Source: Phaseolus vulgaris (lineage: Eukaryota > Streptophyta > Magnoliopsida > Fabales > Fabaceae). Taken from it: a stretch of DNA of 64,000 nucleotides. Within the stretch, counting starts at the first letter, position 1, and each line of letters starts with the position of its first letter. Below the pieces are notes generated by a model. It saw only the letters and a list, made by a program, of their open reading frames with translations. It was not told the origin of the DNA and searched no databases. Where the stretch lies: NCBI RefSeq assembly GCF_000499845.2, contig NC_023758.2:11443927-11507926 (forward strand). Reading direction: 5' to 3'. Below are positions 59,805-64,000 of this stretch, piece by piece. A program made the position numbers and the translations under genes.

Positions 59805-60005
59805 ATGGAAACTGAGCTTGCAACTGTGAAAAATCAACTGAACACTTTGCTTGCATATAATGCTTTTAGAAAAGATGTTCCAGAACATTTTGCTGCAATG
59901 ACAGTGAATTTGGTTCATGCATTCATCAATGAAGTATTAATATATTTAAATATTTATTGGTGTCTTTCATTTTATAATTATAAACATTCAAAATCATTAA
60001 CATAA
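59805..60005 (+). pseudogene. Fragment of a CACTA (En/Spm) accessory protein
   Basis: The frame METELATVKNQLNTLLAYNA ... DVPEHFAAM resembles the C-terminal coiled region of plant En/Spm-type transposase-associated proteins (Pfam transposase_24, from memory). It is short, and the homology fades into non-coding AT-rich sequence after about 59945. It is consistent with the surrounding CACTA ends being a deletion derivative of an autonomous element. Confidence 0.5.
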
Positions 60006-61029
60006 AATTATTTATTTCAAGCATCAAGTACTAGAAGTGGTGCTCCATCACCTAATCAAGTAATATGATCAAGTGCTTAAAGCAAAACTGATTAGGGATT
60101 AACAATGTGTGTTTAATTATGTGTGTTTTAATTTTAAATGATGTATCAACTTTTTAACAATTATTTATGTTTTAATTTTCAATTATGTATCAACTTCTGA
60201 GCAATATTTTGTGTGTTTTGATTTTCAATGCAATGAATGGATGCTAATAAATTTATATATTATTTCATTTTATTAGTATTTTATTTTTTTATTATGAAAG
60301 TATATTATATTAAGTTTAATTGTGCAAACCAGATTATAAAAAAAGTGGTGGCTAAATTTTGTTTATTTAGAATTAAAATTACGTCAGTTGAAATTGACGT
60401 ATTATTTTTACAATTTTATTACAATACTAACAGTTAAAAATGTCACATTATACTCTATATAATGACGCTAAAATCCTTTTCAATGAATCAGTTATGACTG
60501 ACACTACTTACATATAAAAATCGTCACTTTAAACAAAGTATTAAAGTGACGGGTGTTGCAGCGAGTAGCGGAAGACCGCCACATTAAACTTTGTGGCGGT
60601 CAGTTGTATGGCGGTTTGGGAAACCACCACACGCGTATATTGTGGTGTTTATAAACACCAATTTATACGAAAATAACTGACACTTTATACACGATTTTTT
60701 GTAGAGTACTTGTGTAAGAAAATAATTATATATTAGTTGTAATCAATAATTTAACATGGTTGAATAGTAACTAATTTAAATATTTAATTTAATAAATGAC
60801 TTTTATTCAAATATTCATGTAAATTTTGATTACAAAGTTACCATTGTATAACTTTTATTCAAAGGAATCATGGATAACGTAGAAATCATCATGAACTTCA
60901 TCAATATGCATTTCACTGAATAACCAATTACTAAGTTAAGTATGATAAATAAATAAATAAGAAATAAACATATTACAATTACAAAGACATTTATACTTAA
61001 CATGTATAATATAATTTTATGTTTTTGGT

Positions 61030-62600
61030 TTCAAAGATTTCTAAATACTTCTTTGTACACCATGTTTTTAGTTGTACTGATTACTTTTCCTTCTTCATCC
61101 AAAATAAGTATTTTTAATCCTTTCTTTATTTTTACTCTAGAAATAACAACATATAACTGATCATGTGTTAAAGTAAAGTCCAAACTTTCGGAAGTGATTG
61201 ACCTTTGTTCTTATTGATTTTCATTCCAAAAAATAGAGATATTGGAAATTGTTTTCTTTGAAACCAAATCCATTTTTGAGATAAATATCTTCTCACCAAT
61301 GTTTTTCCTATGATGATAGTAGCAGAAATAATATTTTTTCCAAAATTAGTAACTGACATCATTGTTCCATTACAAAGACAATTTGCTTGATTACTACTTC
61401 TTAAAAACATGATAGGTACACCAACTATCAACTTAAGTCGATGATTTGGTATACATGAACAATTAATCATTCAAGAATTATGATGTAAACCATTTACCTT
61501 GAATTTCTTGGTTGTCATGCTATTAACAAGGTGTGTCTGATCTTTAATAAGTTTTTCTTGGCCACTTATTAAAGATAACATGCAACAATTAATTTGGTAT
61601 ACAAAGTGTTGCTCCATAATAAAAAAAATCCAAGAGATATCATATTATGTAAAAATTAAGGGTACACAAACTCAAGCAATGATAGTAAAGGTGATTCATT
61701 TTTCAAGTAAAAGATCTTGTGGTATATCAATAATGCCCTTATCATTTTCATTTAACTTCATTTCTCCATCTCCAACTTTTAGAATTTAATCAGTAAATTC
61801 TTTGATATTTGTTGTACTTTCATTACATGTGACAATACTTAATCTCATTCTATGAAAGTTTTAAAACTTTGCAATTTTTCCATAAATAAGAAAAGTTTAT
61901 TGTTGACTTCATAACATTATATTTGAATCCTTTTTTACAATAGAAAAAATTGTTTGAAATCTCCTACCAAAGCAACAACTTTACCACCACATGGTTTTTG
62001 ACAATTGACTTCATTTTCATATTTCATAATATCTCTCAATATTCTATAAAAAGCTTCAAAGCATAATTAATTCATCATTGGTGCTTCATCCCATATAATC
62101 AATTTTGTTTCAATGAAAGCCTAGCAAAAAGACTTATTTGAGCTATGTTACAAGTTGATTCCTCATTTATTAATAATCATATGCAAAATATAGAATAGGT
62201 TGTCTTACCTCCAAGAAGTAACAAAGAAGCAATTTCATTTGAAACTACATTCAAAACAATCATTCCCGTAGATATAATAGCAGTTGACAATGTTCTCCAC
62301 AAAATAATCGTTCTACTTGTGAAAGCAATGTTATCATGTTGTCTTCAAACATATGTAATTACTCATTCCTGAGCAATTGCAACAGTGATTTATGTTCTTT
62401 CACCATGCCTTGCTTATTATAGTTCAACTAATCAATAATATACCTATTTAAAAATAGTAATGAATATGAGAAATTGCAATATCTTTGTTCTTTCACCATG
62501 TTCTTTCTCTTTTGTTGATTGCAATATCTTTGTGAAGCTTTAATTTCCTCGCGCAAATCTCGCTCAGCAATAACTTTGTTTTAGTGCTAGACACTATGAA
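61030..62600 (-). pseudogene. Decayed Helitron-type PIF1 helicase
   Basis: Minus-strand blocks in the order of the Helitron helicase C-terminal domain: about 62205-62330 (LSTAIISTGMIVLNVVSNEIASLLL, after the Walker A region), about 61925-62115 (TKLIIWDEAPM, then GGKVVALVGDFKQ, the Walker B and motif III), 61168-61470 (LKLIVGVPIMFLRSSNQANCLCNG and FPISLFFGMKINKNKGQS) and about 61030-61180 (LTHDQLYVVISRVKIKKGLKILI). Several stops and shifts separate the blocks. No Rep domain, 5' TC or 3' CTRR hairpin end was found, so the borders of the Helitron are unknown. It is non-functional. Confidence 0.78.
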
Positions 62601-64000
62601 AGGAAACTTTGTGTTTGTTATCTTTTGTGTTTGATTGTTCCTAAAACACATTTACAAACCTTTCGTGAATATTAGTGATCATTATAATTAATATAATAAA
62701 GTATTGATATCACTGAAAAACAATATCTTTGAATTATCAAGTCGTTCTATTCTCATATATTAATTCACAAATTATATTATCAAGACTTTTCAGATTAACT
62801 AAAATTAAAAACATTTAAGCACAATTAGTTTTAATTTGGTTTATATTCTTTTGAATATAATTTAAAATAATATTTTTAATACATAATAAATCATATATTA
62901 TGTTTTCCGAAACCTTTCAAAGATCTCACGAAATGGCTTGCTTAACATTAATATTCTTTAAGTGTTACTAAAAAATAATAAACAATGCACTAATCGAAGG
63001 TTCAAGTCTTTGAAGATGCTTATGAAACTTGTCCAATGACAATGATTTGCAGAAGATAGTAATGTGAAAGAAATAATCACCTACGTATTGAAATAAAATA
63101 AAAAAAACGTTATTCTCTTCAAGGTTATAGAAGGTTCTTAATGGAGACCAACCTTCTACGACCATTAGCTTCTTTAGGTCCATGTTGTAGGCAACAAAAA
63201 AAAGTGTTACCTTTATGACCAACCCAATACTATTAGGGTCCAATTTCTAAACAAGAAGCAGTGGCAAACCAAAAATAGACATAGCCAAAAGTATTAAAAA
63301 TATTTTAGAAAAGTAAAATGTCAAATCTTATTAACCAAAAAACAACATTCACAACACAATACATAAAAAGGAAAATAGTATATAACTTTAAAAAAATAAG
63401 ACGTGACATATCATAAAAAAAAACTTTCTATATTGACATTTTCAGAAAACAAAATACTTTATTTTCAGAAATAGGACAAGTAAAAAAAAAAGAAAAAAAA
63501 ATTGTAAAGTGAAATTAAAAAAAATATAAATATATGCAACAAAATAAGACATTAGAGATATATAGAAGAAATTAAAAGGTTTTGATACATAAGACACAAG
63601 TACTTCTATGTACAAATAAAAAGTATAAAAAATTCCTCAAGATATTTTTAAAGAATACAACCATGGTAGAAAGAAAGAAAACATTATAAAAAAAAAAATT
63701 AGGAGTTCCTATGAAGTGGTTTAGTTTTTGCAATATAGACACATTGAAGTCACAAATGTGGCACAACAATTGAATATAAGAATGAGATAAGTCAAGACAC
63801 GAAGACATATAAATAGTAAAATATTAAATAAATTTAAAAATTAAATAAATAGAAAAATAAATAATTTTTTCAAAAAGATAAAGTTGAAATCGTAAATCTT
63901 AATATGGTAAAAGTTTAGACATTTAAAAAAAAACATAATAAGAAGAACCTGAACAAAGTTAAAGTCGTAAAAAGGTAAAACAATAGAGTAATATGTTGAA
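62601..64000. other. AT-rich region at the window end
   Basis: No gene, repeat border or conserved motif recognised. It may include more of the Helitron 5' side. Confidence 0.35.

Larger units (their letters stand above)
57703..60706. mobile_element. CACTA element carrying a captured NSE4 fragment (Pack-CACTA)
   Basis: The left end is CACTAAAAAAATCGTG (57703-57718). The right end, read inward, is CTCTACAAAAAATCGTG (from 60706). Both are flanked by the 3-bp duplication tac (57700-57702, 60707-60709), the size CACTA elements make. The subterminal regions repeat GTCA/TGAC-containing short motifs in both orientations, as CACTA ends do. Inside lie a fragment of an NSE4-like gene (58237-58911) and a piece resembling a CACTA protein (59805-60005). 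Total length is 3,004 bp. No full transposase is present, so it is non-autonomous. Confidence 0.8.

Overview
The window is nuclear DNA of a flowering plant. It has spliced genes with GT-AG introns, very AT-rich intergenic DNA and dense nested plant transposons. The Sirevirus-type Copia elements and the codon and protein flavour suggest a papilionoid legume (bean, cowpea or soybean relatives), but that is an inference.

Host genes. (1) 493-15555, minus strand: an 18-exon gene for a chloroplast-type leucine-rich-repeat (RNI-like) protein resembling Arabidopsis EMB2004. All exons can be followed in frame (611 codons plus stop). Its fourth intron is about 7.8 kb and filled with nested transposons. 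(2) 42081-42284 and 44931-45164, plus strand: two small paralogous secreted, probably GPI-anchored, arabinogalactan-peptide-like proteins. (3) 48271-52213, minus strand: an 11-exon J-domain protein of the ARG1-LIKE (ARL1) type, 408 residues, apparently intact.

Mobile DNA. Intron 4 of the first gene holds a Copia relic. Inside or beside it is a dead hAT (DUF659) transposase, which is split by a non-autonomous hAT element with a perfect 8-bp target duplication, which in turn carries an LTR followed by a primer-binding site. From 15864 to about 17824, just upstream of the same gene, lies a cluster of Mutator-like foldback elements. Two of them are exactly 369 bp, in opposite orientation, each with five degenerate 22-bp palindromes. 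From about 18.1 to 40.4 kb is a retrotransposon nest. An old minus-strand Sirevirus-type Copia element (19275 to about 39758) has been hit by two solo LTRs (target duplications cttgc and cttta) and by a complete young plus-strand Copia element (28573-38929, target duplication gagtt). A Ty3-like LTR abuts the truncated 5' side. Both Copia elements carry a third reading frame between pol and the 3' LTR; it is uninterrupted in the old element and broken by two stops in the young one.

Right end. 57703-60706 is a 3,004-bp CACTA element with a 3-bp target duplication (tac). It carries the first exons of an NSE4-like gene (SMC5/6 complex kleisin), i.e. a Pack-CACTA gene capture, and also a CACTA protein fragment. 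Beside it, 61030 to about 62600, is a decayed Helitron/PIF1 helicase on the minus strand. The rest (40.4-42.0, 42.3-44.9, 45.2-48.2, 52.5-57.7 and 62.6-64.0 kb) is AT-rich DNA in which I recognise no gene.
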